Positions 44,345 through 56,207 of a stretch of DNA of 64,000 nucleotides are shown piece by piece. The position numbers and the translations under genes were made by a program. A model generated the notes under the pieces. That model was given only the letters and a program-made list of their open reading frames with translations. It searched no databases and was not told the origin of the DNA. The stretch's first letter is position 1; each line of letters opens with the position of its first letter. The stretch is from Codonopsis lanceolata (Eukaryota; Streptophyta; Magnoliopsida; Asterales; Campanulaceae): assembly GCA_013146195.2 (NCBI GenBank), contig CM028381.1:95621255-95685254 (forward strand), in the 5' to 3' direction.

Positions 44345-44921
44345 TCCCTTGAAGGAAATCGGAAAACTAAGGCTCTAGAAGAGTGACTTTTTTGCTTGGG
44401 AGGTTTCGTGGGAGGATGTCTTGATAGCGGATAATTTGAGAGCTTGTAGAGGATTTATGTCAATAGGTGCTTCATGTGTAAAAAAGAGGAAACCATCTAC
44501 TTTTCAACTACTCGATAGCTAGGAAGATCCTGGAGTTCCCTTTTCCTCCTTCTTGTTGGTCTCTCATGGGTCATGCCTAGGTCTGTTTTTAGGTCTTTTC
44601 GTGGGTGGTCTTTGTACAAACGTAGAAGAAGGAATACCCTCTCGGTATATCGCCTTGGTGATTTGGTGGAACATTTGGAAGGAGAGGAATCGAGGTGTTT
44701 TGAAAATATGGAGTCGACATCGCCAGTCACGAAGGATATTTTCCGTGCTCTTCGCTTGGTGTTCTGAGGCATATTTGAGCTTAGAGATTCTTTTGTAGAA
44801 ATTGTGGATAGTATTCCTACTATTTAGTTCTTTTGTCTTGTATATTTCCTCGTGAACAAGGACGCATCACATGATTTGCTATGTTAATATATTTCTATTA
44901 CCTTTCAAAAAAAAAAAAAAG
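44345..44921 (+). mobile_element. L1-type LINE 3' fragment with poly(A)
   Basis: Broken frames encode the zf-RVT region found at the end of plant LINE ORF2 (FFAWEVSWEDVLIADNL, FMSIGASCVKK; 44390-44480) and its terminal motif (VIWWNIWKERNRGV, near 44660-44700). A 3' untranslated part and poly(A) at 44908-44921 follow. It is 5' truncated and frameshifted. Confidence 0.7.
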
Positions 44922-47030
44922 TCAATGAACCAATATACATAATTTTTGTAAATAATCGAAATCGCTAGACAGACTAAGAAATACCAACCCCTAGCATAGT
45001 TATTAAAGGCAAAAGGTGAGTGGTGGGTGACTAAAAGGTGAGCGAGGCAATAAATTAGGAAAATAGTATATATATATTTATTTATATTACTATAACAAAT
45101 TCCAAAGCATGTATAATATATGAAATTAAGTTCATATATAATAGCAACAAGCCAACAACGTATTCAAAACAAAAAAAGTAAGTAACACAAAAACCCTCCG
45201 ATCCAAAAAAGTAATTATTGACGCACTAATTAAAATTTTCCTATAATAAAAAGTCAACACACCAACATTAAAAAAACTGAGTAAAGTAGTAAACATGAAA
45301 AAGAAAGAGCAAGTGTCCAAACTAAAAAAAAATCTCAAACGAATTAAATTATTTTAAATGCCCAACAAAAAAAGCCCCAAAGAACAAAGATAAATAATCT
45401 TTGTGTTTTTACATATGAAATAGAAAAACAAAACGATTAGATAAGCAAAGTGCACAGATTTTTAAACAACAAAGATTCTTAAAAATTAAGCTTAGGAGCA
45501 GCCACCAAAATAGGCCAAAAGAATTTCCACAAAACTTCATCTGAAAATCATTTTTTAAAAGAAAATTTTTTTCCTGAGCACTGAGTTTTATTTATACGAA
45601 AAAATTTCTATGAATTTTTCAAATTTCTAACATTTTTCTCAAAAATATTAAATTATCGAGATAAAGATGATTTTTTGAAAGATGTAAAAATGTTAATTAT
45701 CTTTTAAGAAGATTTTTATCAACTGCTTAAGACATTTTTATAATAAAATAGAAAAATGAGCTTAAGCTCCCAAATGAAGAGCTTTGTATTTCTTGCTCTT
45801 AGAGAACAGAGGAAAGTGTAGTAAACCAAAAAATGAAAAAGAAGCAGAGAGTGATCACAACAGAGGGTCGAGAGGCTCTCTCCCGTACCTGTTCTGGCAA
45901 GCTGGAGTCAACGTCAGGGCTGGTCGCTAGTTGCTTCGTTGTCGCTGGACGTTGGGTTGGTCATGCTTCGTGGTTGCAGCTTCTCTTCATAGTCTTTGAT
46001 GCAATTAGGTGTGTTAGAGACAGTAATTGAGTCGACTTAGGGCTTCCTTTTTCTTTCTTTTATTACTGGTTTTTGTCTTAAGGGCATTATCTATTTCTTA
46101 TATGAGATTCAATTTGCATATGAAGAACAGCTAAGACTGAATCAAAATTTACTCTAGGTTGAAAAACATTAACCAAAAATAATAAAATTTATCAAAAACC
46201 TTGAGGTCCTTGGTTCCAATCCCATACCAACAAGGGGTCACACTTATCTATCAAAAATAAAATAAAATTATCTAATAGGCTTCAAAATTCAAATGCCTTG
46301 AATAAGCACCTCCTTGAAGTTTCTAATGCATAAACTAATGAAAACCAAGATAGCGACCAATAGAAAAGTGTTCAGATCCACCTTCATTTTCAATGCACGT
46401 ATGAAGTAGAAGAAGTAAATTGACATTTCAGTCACAGGATTACAATGAAAGATACTTCTTTTTGAATTATTATTATCACTACAATATCTATGTACACCCA
46501 ATGCTCAATTCAGCCTCATCCATGTTGACAATTGCTTTCTATCGGTGAGCATATTCCTTAGCTGTCCGGCCTTCCATACAATCAAGATAAAACAGGTCTA
46601 GTAGTTGTTTCCGTTAAATTTAAATGGCCTGAAAGTTCACTTGGATGGAGTTGCGTGCTTACTGAATCCATTCTCTTAGTTGTTTATGAAGTTCAGCCTA
46701 CACTATAGGGGTCCACAAGTCGGCTTAGCATGGGACAAGGTTCCACACTGTGGTTTATTTTTCCATTACAGAGTAAACCATAATGGACAACAGACAAGTT
46801 TAAGAAGACAGCTTCTCATGTTCATACTACTGGCACTAGCACAAAATAAATATCAAAGTTGAGACCTCCTTTAGAAATCAAGTTATAATCAAAGAAACAT
46901 TTCAACCAATGCATAATATTTTCTGCATCCTGGTAATCACTCTCATTATGTGTTTATGGTTGTCTATTTGTGTATGTCCCAAGTATGTTCCCTATGTAAC
47001 CATGTGTCCCTATTCCTTTATCACTTGCAG
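44922..47030. other. Intergenic, no gene recognised
   Basis: The stretch is AT-rich. The N-terminal exons expected upstream of the PLGG1-like copy are not found here. A B-box-like GGTTCCAATCCC at 46210-46222 followed by an A-rich tail near 46250 could be a SINE remnant, weakly supported. Confidence 0.4.
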
Positions 47031-48631
47031 TTGCAGGTTGGCTGGCTTCACTTTCCGTTGCAGGTTATACAGCTATAGCTGTAAGGAAAATGGTGAAGAC
47101 AGAAATGATTGCTGCTGAGCCCATGTCAAAACCTTCCCCCTTTTATCCCTGGGAGGTGTTCGCTTGGACTGGGATTTTTCTTGTATCTTTTATTGCAGCA
47201 CTTCAATACCCAACATTACTTGGAACAAATGCTAGAACATGCCTGCCTTTCCTACTTGCATCTACTGTTTTAGGCTATATGGTTGGTTCTGGGTAAAACA
47301 CTTAAGCTCATTATCCTTAGCTTAGGATCTGTGATATTCACTGTTTTCTTGCAATGCTTTTCTCTGCTAGTGGATTTACCCAGTTTCTCAATTGATGGTT
47401 CTGTTCCTATATTTGAAAATTTCTCTTCAGGCTGCCATCTGGCGTGAAGAAGGTTTTTCACCCAATTATCTGTTGTGCACTATCTGCAGTCCTTGCAGCA
47501 TTTGGTTTTGGAATGATTTCCCAGTCTGGAATTTATCCTATACTAGGTACACATCCAACCTAAGTTCTGGCTTTCCATTTTGTCAGTGTTTCCAAAGTTT
47601 ACTACTACTTGCAAGGATGGTGAATGTATGTGGTTCTCATCGGAAGAAGTGTTATTGTATGTTTTTAATAAATATATTTTCAATCAAAATCTTTACTGTA
47701 GCAAGTGGGGTATTATTGAAGATTTTGTTTGTCAATAATATAAAATGCGTTTAGGTCCAAATATATGTAAGCTTGGGAAGGGTAAAAAAGAAACTGGCAA
47801 AAACTGTGAACCGTCATTGGACCTTTAATGTTGGTTGGAAAAGATTGTATCTTGGCCCTTGAAAAATACGTCATCTCTGGCTTCTACAGGATGCTAAAGA
47901 GATATCAACCACCCACTTGTGGGACTATGGACTAACAACATTTGGAGTAAAAGGTCTTTTTATTTCAATACTCCTCAAAGTATCATAAAAAAGAGTCAAA
48001 CTTTCTATTCAGTTTATCCTAGAAAAAGAGTCAGAATGTTTGTCTCCTCAAGTTTAATTTATTATCTAATTTTTCATTGTGCAAAAATTAAAAAGAAAAG
48101 AAATTATGAAAAAATCTGGAAATATAGATGACAGTTACTTCTAATTTATTATCTAAACAATGATATCCCTACCATTTGGTGGCATGGTAGTATATCATTT
48201 CATGAATTCTGCTTTGGCGTTATCCATTGGATGTTGAATACTCCATCTCCTGTTTAGTTTGATTGGGAGTCTGTGCAGTCCAACAAGTCCTAATTTTGTT
48301 AGTGCATGTTATTCATTTCAGATTTGTCCCAATGACATGATTCCGTTAACTGGTCCTTTAAATTAGAGTTGGGAAGTAACGCTCGTTTTCCTAACTTCTC
48401 TGTGTTAACTTATACAGGATATTACCTCACAAAAGTCTCATCTGATCCTGGAGCTGGTGACATCTTAATGGGATTTTTGGGATCCGTTATAATTTCTTTT
48501 GCCTTCTCAATGTTCAAACAGAGAAAGGTAATCGGTTGTTCTACAATAGCTCGCAAGTATCTATTACACGATATCATTTGAAGTTATGTATAATGAAACA
48601 CCTGAGAGGTTCTTTCATTACTGCGCTTCTA

Positions 48632-48912
48632 CTACCTCCGTGGCTCCGTCCATAAAGGACTCTTTCCTTTAGTTTGTCCAAAAAAAAGGTTCCACTTCTA
48701 ATTTGAAGTTATAAATTTTCATTGTTTTTCCATACCTTTCTCTTTTTTTTTTCTTTTTTTTTTCTCAAACATGGTGTTTCTCTTACATGTTATACGTACA
48801 AAAGAAGATGCAATCATGCAAGGTTAGTGCACTCTAAAGAAAGTATGAAGTCAAAATACATTTTTTAAAAGTTTTAGTTTCAAAATATGACTTATTTTCT
48901 GGGTGGAGGGAG
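48632..48912. mobile_element. Stowaway-like MITE in PLGG1 intron 3
   Basis: The left end CTACCTCCGTGGCTCCGTCC and right end GGGTGGAGGGAG are inverted counterparts with flanking TA (48630-48631 and 48913-48914). Confidence 0.7.
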
Positions 48913-50306
48913 TAAAATTTAAAGGAGAAGAGGCTGATTAATCATTCTTTTAGAATAGATGTACAAGTCTTTGGGTCTGGGAGCCGCTGTAGGCGTGTGC
49001 GCGTGAAAGGAATGTTCTCTGATTCATGTCTATTCTAGTTTCAACGAAAAGAGGTGAATGATCATCTGTCACAAATGTGTGCAAGTTATAGTGATGGGGG
49101 CCTAAGACATGCATGCACGCACAAGGCTGGCTCAACACAACAAGGTTTTCCTGTGGGGTGGTAATACTATATGCTAAAATATTTTTTTTAAAATAATATT
49201 CAACATTCAAAGAATATATGAAATTAATGAATATTGTAGATAAATGGTTAAAATATTACAGACATGCTAAAACTTTGATAAACTTAAAAAAGGGCACCAA
49301 AAATATAAAAAACTGAGCAGTCAATGTAATATTTATCGTACTTCGTTAAAGACAACTTGTGAGTTTATTGTCTTCTACTAATAGTAAGAGATTGCCAACC
49401 TACTTAAAACCGAGTTTGAGAGATTTGAAGCTCTGAAGAGTTACAAATGTACCCATAAATGATAGTTGGACTCATGACCCACAATATATATTAGCATACA
49501 GTTTTTGTTCGAGTTAGATTGGTACAAATTTGTTTCTGAACCTTCCCTTTTGCCTTGAGGATTTACTCAAGATTTCTATCTCAATGCATGGTTGGAGCGT
49601 ATCAAAAAATTACTGAGGGTTTAGATCAGTTTAATCTAGAGGTGAGAACTCTCCAATAAGAATGAGTTTCTGCGGATACATATAGAAGCTGGTAGCCTGG
49701 TATTTGAATACTGTGGCCCCCCCTTTTTCTGTTCCATTGAAACTAATCCGCGTCTAGTCCCCAGATACATTCATAGAAAGTTTTAGTTTTATTCATTTTT
49801 CCTGTCGTAGTTGAGATTATGTTCTCTGCCCCTCTCTGTCTATCCTTTCCGTAAAGTGGTATTACATAATACTACTCAGTACTCAGTCCCGTTTGAAGAG
49901 TCACTTTTCTTCATTTTCGTAGTTTTCCTACTTATAGAGTACAGTTTCTATAATTACACTCTCAACTCCAATGGTATTTTAATTTTAATACTCATTTACC
50001 AAAATTAATAATGGTTTTAATGAGGTTTTGTTATAATGACAACTACCAAGGGCAATAATTTATTCCCGAAAATGACTTTGGGAAATGGAGTCTTCAAATT
50101 GGTTACATAATGAGGTGAAAATTCAAGTAATTTTCCTTTTCAGTTAGAAGTGGAGGTGATATTTGTTCCTTGATAATGCTGTTTCCTGACAATGATGTTC
50201 TTCTTTTCCAAATATATCCAGCTTGTAAAGAGGCATGCGACCGAGATTTTCACATCTGTTATAATCTCAACACTATTCTCATTGTATTCAACTGCGCTTA
50301 TTGGAC

Positions 50307-50423
50307 GTCTTGTTGGGTTAGAACCAGCTCAACTGTATCAATTTTACCTAGATGTATGACAGTCGTCTTGTTGGGTTAGAACCAGCTCTAACTGTATCAA
50401 TTTTACCTAAATGTATAACAGTG
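50307..50423 (+). repeat. 58/59-bp tandem duplication in PLGG1 exon 4
   Basis: GTCTTGTTGGGTTAGAACC starts at 50307 and again at 50365. The first copy lacks one T (GCTCAACTG against GCTCTAACTG) and differs at two or three other bases. The second copy keeps the PLGG1 frame. Confidence 0.9.
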
Positions 50424-50953
50424 GCACTTGTTCTCAGCATTGTCTCACTATTTGAAGGTCAGTTACCTTACTTTAAGTGTTGAGGGCCTGATAGTTTTGT
50501 TAGTCTTCCATTCATCTGCTAAGCAGCTAGAATCAATTCATATTACTTAATATTTTTTGATGATTTTACATCTTTTAAACTTCATTTCAGGTATATTTTA
50601 CATTCAAATGACTTACTGTCTGTATACTGGACGACTCTTTTCTCAAAATTGGCTGCAGCCTGCAGGTACCAATTCATCCCTAACAGCTGCAGTTGTTGTA
50701 TTAACTGATTTGGTTGGGGCAAACTTTGTACAAGCAACGCTTGACAAACTTCGTTTTGAGGATCCTATTGCTCAAAGGAATTGCTACTGCATCTAGGTAT
50801 GGATGTTTCCATTAGATAAAATAATTGACCGATAAGGTGTTACATTTGATATATATTTTCTTTAGGCTGAATCAAATGGAAAAATTGCTTATGGTTCAAG
50901 AAGCACGTGTTGGATGAAACTTAAGTTAGCTGATACCATTACAAGACATTGGC

Positions 50954-50978
50954 CACACACACACACACACACACACAC
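50954..50978. repeat. (CA)n microsatellite
   Basis: About 12 uninterrupted CA units lie in PLGG1 intron 5. Confidence 0.9.
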
Positions 50979-51192
50979 TCGTGCACAAGGATACAGTTGA
51001 AATTTGCTGTAAACTCTTTACATTTTTGTTGGTTGCTGCAGTGCTCATGGGTTGGGAACAGCAGCTCTGTCGGCCAAGGAACCCGAGGCTCTCCCATTTT
51101 GTGCCATTGCCTATGCACTTACTGGTATATTTGGTTCTCTAATTTGCTCTGTTCCAGTAGTCAGGCAAAGTTTGCTCGCCATAGTTGGCTGA

Positions 51193-51675
51193 AACGGTCA
51201 GCAATTGGTTGAATGTTCCTGCTGATGGGTTGAGCACATGTACCTGCCACTCGCCAAATGCTGACAAAGCAAGCGAACCTCTTGCATCATGAGCACATCG
51301 ATTACAGCATCTTAGACGAGATGGAAAAAGCAGAACTCATCAACTACAAATACTTTCGGAAGATCATCAAGTACTGGATTTTTTTATTTTTTATTTTTAA
51401 CTAGATGGATGCTATATTATGTATATTCATTGAACTGAATTGCCATGAAGGTTTAATAAACTTATCAATTTTTTCAGACATGTGTTGGTATATATAGTAA
51501 CACAGAAGCATCTCATGCAAACACCAAGAAAGAGAATTTATAGAACAAATTAAACCAACATTTGATTGGCATTTGACTGAATAATATGTTCTTATATGTA
51601 CAAATTTTGTTCAATCAGCAATAAAAAGATTACTCAACTGAAACTTCAAAAAATATGCATTCCAGAATAAAAGGT
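51193..51675. other. Convergent intergenic region
   Basis: The ends of the PLGG1-like copy (plus) and the kinase gene (minus) are 483 bp apart. No separate gene is seen. AATAAA-type signals occur on both strands (for example AATAAAA near 51621, plus). Confidence 0.4.
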
Positions 51676-53070
51676 TTAAAACCCCAACAATGGTATGACA
51701 TTCCTTGGAACTAGGGCCTCTTGAGTTCTCTGTACTTTCCAGCAATTTTTGAACGGCAGTATTCCATAGCTTGTAGAATACTGTTCTAGAGTTATATCGT
51801 TGACCTCCGCTTCAACAGTTCTTCGCCTTTTTTTGCATTGAGAAGATGTAGTTGACAGCGGTATAAAATCATCAGATGTATATGTTTCCATGATCGCATA
51901 AGGCCTAGGGTCCTTGGGGAGCTCATCAACCATCCAATCCTTACTCACAGCTGCCTCAGCGCCATCCGTGGAGCGAATAGTGGATCCACTTAACCACAGT
52001 ATATCAGCAGAACCCGAATCGATATTCCCACACCTCAGTCTATCAGCGGAACCCATATCGATATACCCACAAGGTTGTGTTGCATACTTCGACATAATTG
52101 CAAAAGGTTTAAGGATAATATCATCATCATCATCAGAAACTGAGATTGCAGCTTTACTCGGAATATCAGCAATGTTTCTTCCTTTGATTCTTTCAGCTTG
52201 ATCTTCTACAGTAGACAACGAAGTAATGAAAGGATGCCGTAACAACATATCAGCTGTCCATCGATATTTTGGATCCTTCACAAAGCATTTGCCCAAGAAA
52301 TCTTTGGCATCCTCTGAAACCCAACTAGGAATTTCAGGGATTTCATCGGTGGAAATAATCCTGAACAATATGTTCCAAACACTCGTAGTTTTATCATAGT
52401 CCCAAGGCGGATTCCCCGTGATCATTTCCAAAACCGTGCATCCGAGTGCCCAGATATCACATGGCGGCTCATACATGTGGTATGCACTTTCAGGGGCCAC
52501 ATATAAAGCGGTGCCCCGAAATTTCTGCAGACCTTTCAGATCATCCTTTCCAACCCTTTTCGCTAACCCGAAATCGGCGATCAAAGCCGCATCATCATCC
52601 ATCAACAGTATGTTGTGAGGCTTTATATCACAGTGCACAAATCCTTTCTTGTGAATATAATCAAGACCAACAAGTACAGATTTTGCATGCCGTCCCACTT
52701 CTCCCTCGTCCATAAAAAGTCCCCTTTCGCACAAGCGATGTATCCGATCGGCCAAACTACCACCCGAGGCAAACTCCAACAAAAGATTATACAAACTCTC
52801 CCCGTTTTCAATTGTAAAACTAGAGCCGAAACAGCGAACCACATTGGGACAATTTTCGAGTTGTTGAAGAAACTCCTTCTCTTTCTCAAGTGAGTGTGAT
52901 CGAGAGATTTCCGCAGATTTCACAGCCATCAATCGAGGAAATCCAACAGAGCCATCCATCGTCTTTTCGTCTAACTCGACTAACGAGACAAAGGCGGATG
53001 CACCTCTCCCTAATGTCTTCCCTCTCTTCCAAACCATCTTCTCGATCTCTTCTCTCATCTTACCATGCAC
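51676..53070 (-). CDS. MAPKKK-type serine/threonine protein kinase (MAPKKK17/18-like), 464 aa
   Basis: This is an intact, single-exon kinase. The domain spans about residues 14-283: Gly-rich loop GRGASAFVSL (21-30), ATP-binding Lys51 (LMAVK), catalytic loop HCDIKPHN (146-153, with Cys in place of Arg of HRD), DFG at 166-168, GTALYVAPE at 186-194 and DIWALG at 205-210. The GTxxYxAPE signature and the short single-exon architecture resemble plant MEKK-like MAPKKKs of the 15-20 group, which in Arabidopsis act in abscisic-acid, stress and wound signalling through MKK3. The C-terminal 180 residues are non-catalytic and Ser/Asp-rich (SVSDDDDDI). The HCD variant suggests a kinase active but not regulated through the RD arginine; that is inference. 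Met1 at 53070 is used; Met5 is an alternative. Confidence 0.9.
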   Translation of the reverse strand: MHGKMREEIEKMVWKRGKTLGRGASAFVSLVELDEKTMDGSVGFPRLMAVKSAEISRSHSLEKEKEFLQQLENCPNVVRCFGSSFTIENGESLYNLLLEFASGGSLADRIHRLCERGLFMDEGEVGRHAKSVLVGLDYIHKKGFVHCDIKPHNILLMDDDAALIADFGLAKRVGKDDLKGLQKFRGTALYVAPESAYHMYEPPCDIWALGCTVLEMITGNPPWDYDKTTSVWNILFRIISTDEIPEIPSWVSEDAKDFLGKCFVKDPKYRWTADMLLRHPFITSLSTVEDQAERIKGRNIADIPSKAAISVSDDDDDIILKPFAIMSKYATQPCGYIDMGSADRLRCGNIDSGSADILWLSGSTIRSTDGAEAAVSKDWMVDELPKDPRPYAIMETYTSDDFIPLSTTSSQCKKRRRTVEAEVNDITLEQYSTSYGILPFKNCWKVQRTQEALVPRNVIPLLGF

Positions 53071-53296
53071 TAACTGAACTCAACTACAAGAAGCGGATAC
53101 TGATAAAGTGAAGAAACTTTTTTCCAATAGCTAATTGGATTTCTGAGTAGAATTTAGTGATTGGAAATCTGTTGATACGATCGATTAATTAATAAACTTG
53201 AGTCTTAAGTCACAAGCAAATAGATTCATTAATAACTAGCCGTTATCTGTCTGTTTTTGTTTCCTACTTTCCTTAAACTCCAGTCGTAGGTGTTAC

Positions 53297-53308
53297 CTTA
53301 TAAATAAG
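53297..53308 (-). promoter_or_regulatory. Possible TATA box of the kinase gene
   Basis: CTTATAAATAAG lies 227 bp upstream of the kinase start and is nearly symmetrical, so it could serve either strand. No other promoter element is supported. Confidence 0.3.
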
Positions 53309-53315
53309 TCCGGCT

Positions 53316-53345
53316 GGTTCTTGGTTCTTGGTTCTTGGTTCTTGG
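53316..53345. repeat. Four tandem GGTTCTT units
   Basis: GGTTCTT repeats four times, ending in GG, in the putative promoter of the kinase gene. Confidence 0.85.
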
Positions 53346-53875
53346 ATAATTAAAAAGATTCAGTTTTTTCCCTTTTGGTTTTGGCGAAAGAGATACTCCT
53401 TTTTGTGATTATTATCTCTCTTATTATAAAAGTCAAGTTTGTTTCTTACAATTTAATTAATTGACAAAAATAACCCTTCACCAAATAAACTAACCACCAT
53501 TTAATTAAGAACAAAACAAGTAAATTTACCATAACAAAAAGTAATGTTTGGACAAAAATAGTCCTAACTATAATAAATCACTCACTATTAATTAAGGTTG
53601 AACAAGTAAATTTGTCATAGGTTAGTTAATTCCATAAATAATTAAATAATAATTTGATCCCTTGACTTGTACATATTTTAAAGTTAGGTCCTACATTATT
53701 GAATTCTATTCATTTTGTCTTGTATTTTGATTTTGTTATCTTTTTTCCCCTCCTACCATTATCGTTACAAATATCGTCCAATATATTCTAAAATGACAAA
53801 AATACATTTACTCAAGAGACTAAAACTTTATTTGAAACTAAAAAATAATATAGTTTTATTTCTTAAATATATATG

Positions 53876-55080
53876 TTCGGGAAAGACATTATTAGATGTA
53901 TATAGAAAATTGTAATTATGATGAAAGATTTGTTAGTGAGTATCAAACTATTAAGCAAATCTGTAGCATGTTTAGTTATTACCCATGAATAAGCTAAGAG
54001 AAACGTGCTAAGAAAAAATGTTATAATGTCAAGAAGATGAAGAAAATGAATAACCAATTGATGAATCTATGCATTTTATTAGAAAAGAATGCTAAAATCT
54101 ACTATTTACTTCTTTAAATTTTCAGACTACTACAATATCTTTTAAAACTACCAATGGTCCATAACTTATAGATATTACAAACAAAACCAATGTTAGTAAT
54201 CTCAAATAACTGGATTCAAAATATTTTACTCATTTTATTAACTGGGTTCCAAACCTCTAACCTCTTTTGGTCTTAATTTGTTTGCTCCTCTTCATCGGAC
54301 TCGAGGTAGTTACATGTGAGAATCTCTATATTCCCCCCTCTGGCTATCGACTTTCTTTCTTCTACTGTAACTCTCCTTTTATTGAAATAGGTTGTCACCA
54401 ACCGACATCCTTTTAAGTAGTCTCATCCCAAAATTAGATTTTCTCCTTATTTAGTAATTTACACAAAAAGTGTATTGGAACTAAGAAATTAGAGATGTTT
54501 AAAGAAAGAAGTTCGACTAAACGAAAGTTAAAGAGATTTTATGTCTCAATTTGAGCAAGGCGGTGTAAGTGCGTTTCTTGGTGATGATGATAATGGTGTT
54601 GACGACTGCAAGGATAGTGGTGTTAGGGGCGGTGATGACATCATGACAGTGATTGTAGGGATGACAGTGGTGGTTTATATTAAATACAAAATTGTGAGAT
54701 TTTCAAATCATCAAATTTTCAAAGATCCATATAGGTTTCAGTTTCAATTTGAAAAATTAAAAAAATGAATTTGAGTTTGTAAAAAATGAAATTTAAGGTT
54801 GTGGTGGTGGTATGTCCATAAATGATGGCTTTTACAAATGAGTTACTTTGAAAGGTATGAGTAAGGAATTTGAAAATGAAATAAAATCAAATCAAAAATT
54901 AACTTTTGTGCTAATGGTGAAATTTGAGGTGGTAGTGGTGGTGAGTATATGAATAATGAGGTTGACAGAAGAAAGTGAAGGATAAAATAATAAATTGAAT
55001 AGAATCAAAATTTAATTTTTTTTTGGAGTAATGCATTTTTTCGCCTTTAAATTTAAAATGAAACAAAGTATAACTATTGA
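53876..55080 (+). repeat. Diverged direct repeat, copy 1
   Basis: It shares ordered blocks with 55304-56100, including GAAAGACATTATTAGA, ATGTCAAGAAGAT and a GGTGGT-rich stretch followed by TTTCAAATC. Small frames in it are low-complexity (Gly/Val/Asp) and are not convincing genes. Confidence 0.65.
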
Positions 55081-55303
55081 AATAATTATTTATTATTTTA
55101 ATTAAAATATATTTTAAATATCAAATGACAAACTAAATTATGAAAATATAATCAAATCTCACTTTACGTTACAAGTAAAATATGACCAAAATAATTCTAA
55201 CATGTATGATTTTCCATTACTGTTTTTAACACCCATGAACGGGAAATGACAAAGTCGGACAAATATAAAAATTATGTATGAAAGTGAGACATCATAGGTT
55301 GAG

Positions 55304-56100
55304 AAAGACATTATTAGAGGTATATGAAAAAATGTAATTATAATAATACACTTGTTGATGAGTATCAAGATATTAGGCACTTATGAAACATGTTTAATAA
55401 TTACTTGTGAATAATCTAAGAAAATGCATTAAGGCAAGGTGATAAAATGTCAAGAAGATTTAAAAAAATGGAGAACATCTTTGCGTTTTGTTAGAGAATA
55501 ACATGCTAGAATCTATAGGAGATACGTTTAAAGAAAGCAGTTGGATTTAATGGAAGCTAAATATATTTTATTTTTCCATTTTAGCAAGACAATGTGAACA
55601 TATTTCTTGGTAGTGTGATACCGGTGGTGGTAGTTGCAGGGATGCTGGTGGTGGTGGTTAGGGGTAGTGGTGGGGTCGATTATAACCATGACAGTGGAGG
55701 TTTAGGTGTGTAATACGATATTATTAGATTTCCAAATCATCAATTTTTCAAATCTTCATATGGGTTTGAGTTTCAATCATCAAACTTAAAAATTCAAAAA
55801 ATTGAATTTAGGTTTGTAAATAGTGAAATTTAATGTTCTGGTGGTGGTGGGTCTATAAATGATGAGTTTTGCATATGTGTTAATTTGAACGAAGAAGTAA
55901 GAAATTAGACAAAGAAATAAAATAAAAATAAAAATAATTGATTTTTTGGTTAATGATGTTATTTGAGGTGGTAGTGGTGGTAATGGTGGTGGGTCTATGA
56001 GAGATGAGGTTGATGGAAGAAAATGAAGGATAACAAAATAAATTAAATAACTTCTAAATTTCATTTTTTGAGAGTAATGCATTTTTTTAACTTTAAATTT
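55304..56100 (+). repeat. Diverged direct repeat, copy 2
   Basis: This is the counterpart of 53876-55080, offset by about 1.43 kb. The end merges into sequence shared with the Mutator-like element family (AAAGTCGGACAAATA at 55245 recurs at 57869). Confidence 0.65.
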
Positions 56101-56198
56101 AAATATGATACAAATTATAATTACAACATTGCTAGCCTTACAACTAATTTTATAACTTTCCTTACAACTACTAAATCTTGTAAGGGTAGTATTTTCCT

Positions 56199-56207
56199 TA
56201 TAATTAT
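56199..56207. repeat. 9-bp target duplication TATAATTAT (left)
   Basis: It recurs exactly at 57668-57676 on the other side of the Mutator-like element. Confidence 0.85.

Larger units (their letters stand above)
47031..51192 (+). pseudogene. PLGG1: Plastidial glycolate/glycerate translocator (PLGG1-like, LrgB family), 5' truncated and broken
   Basis: Six exons at 47031-47292, 47431-47546, 48418-48527, 50222-50457, 50666-50796 and 51042-51192, all with GT-AG borders, encode the C-terminal LrgB half of PLGG1. PLGG1 is the inner-envelope carrier exporting glycolate and importing glycerate in photorespiration. Key stretches are WLASLSVAGYTAIAVRKMVK, HPIICCALSAVLAAFGFG, DPGAGDILMGFLGSVIISF, VKRHATEIFTSVIISTLFS, SLTAAVVVL and AHGLGTAALSAKEPEALPF. 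The transit peptide and LrgA-like half (about 200 residues) are missing upstream. Exon 4 holds a 58-bp duplication that breaks the frame, and exon 5 has one extra base (CTCAAAGG). Exons 1-3 and 6 are intact. It ends with TGA at 51190-51192. It is a pseudogene unless the lesions are assembly errors and the 5' exons lie elsewhere. Confidence 0.85.

Noticed and set aside
44553..44798. Independent gene on plus strand
   Set aside because: Sequence matches the end of a LINE ORF2 and is followed by poly(A).
45833..46862. Missing 5' exons of the PLGG1-like gene
   Set aside because: I looked for the LrgA-like half and transit peptide between 44922 and 47030 and saw no matching hydrophobic exons.
51914..52893. 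Plus-strand frames across the kinase gene
   Set aside because: Shadows of the intact kinase coding sequence.
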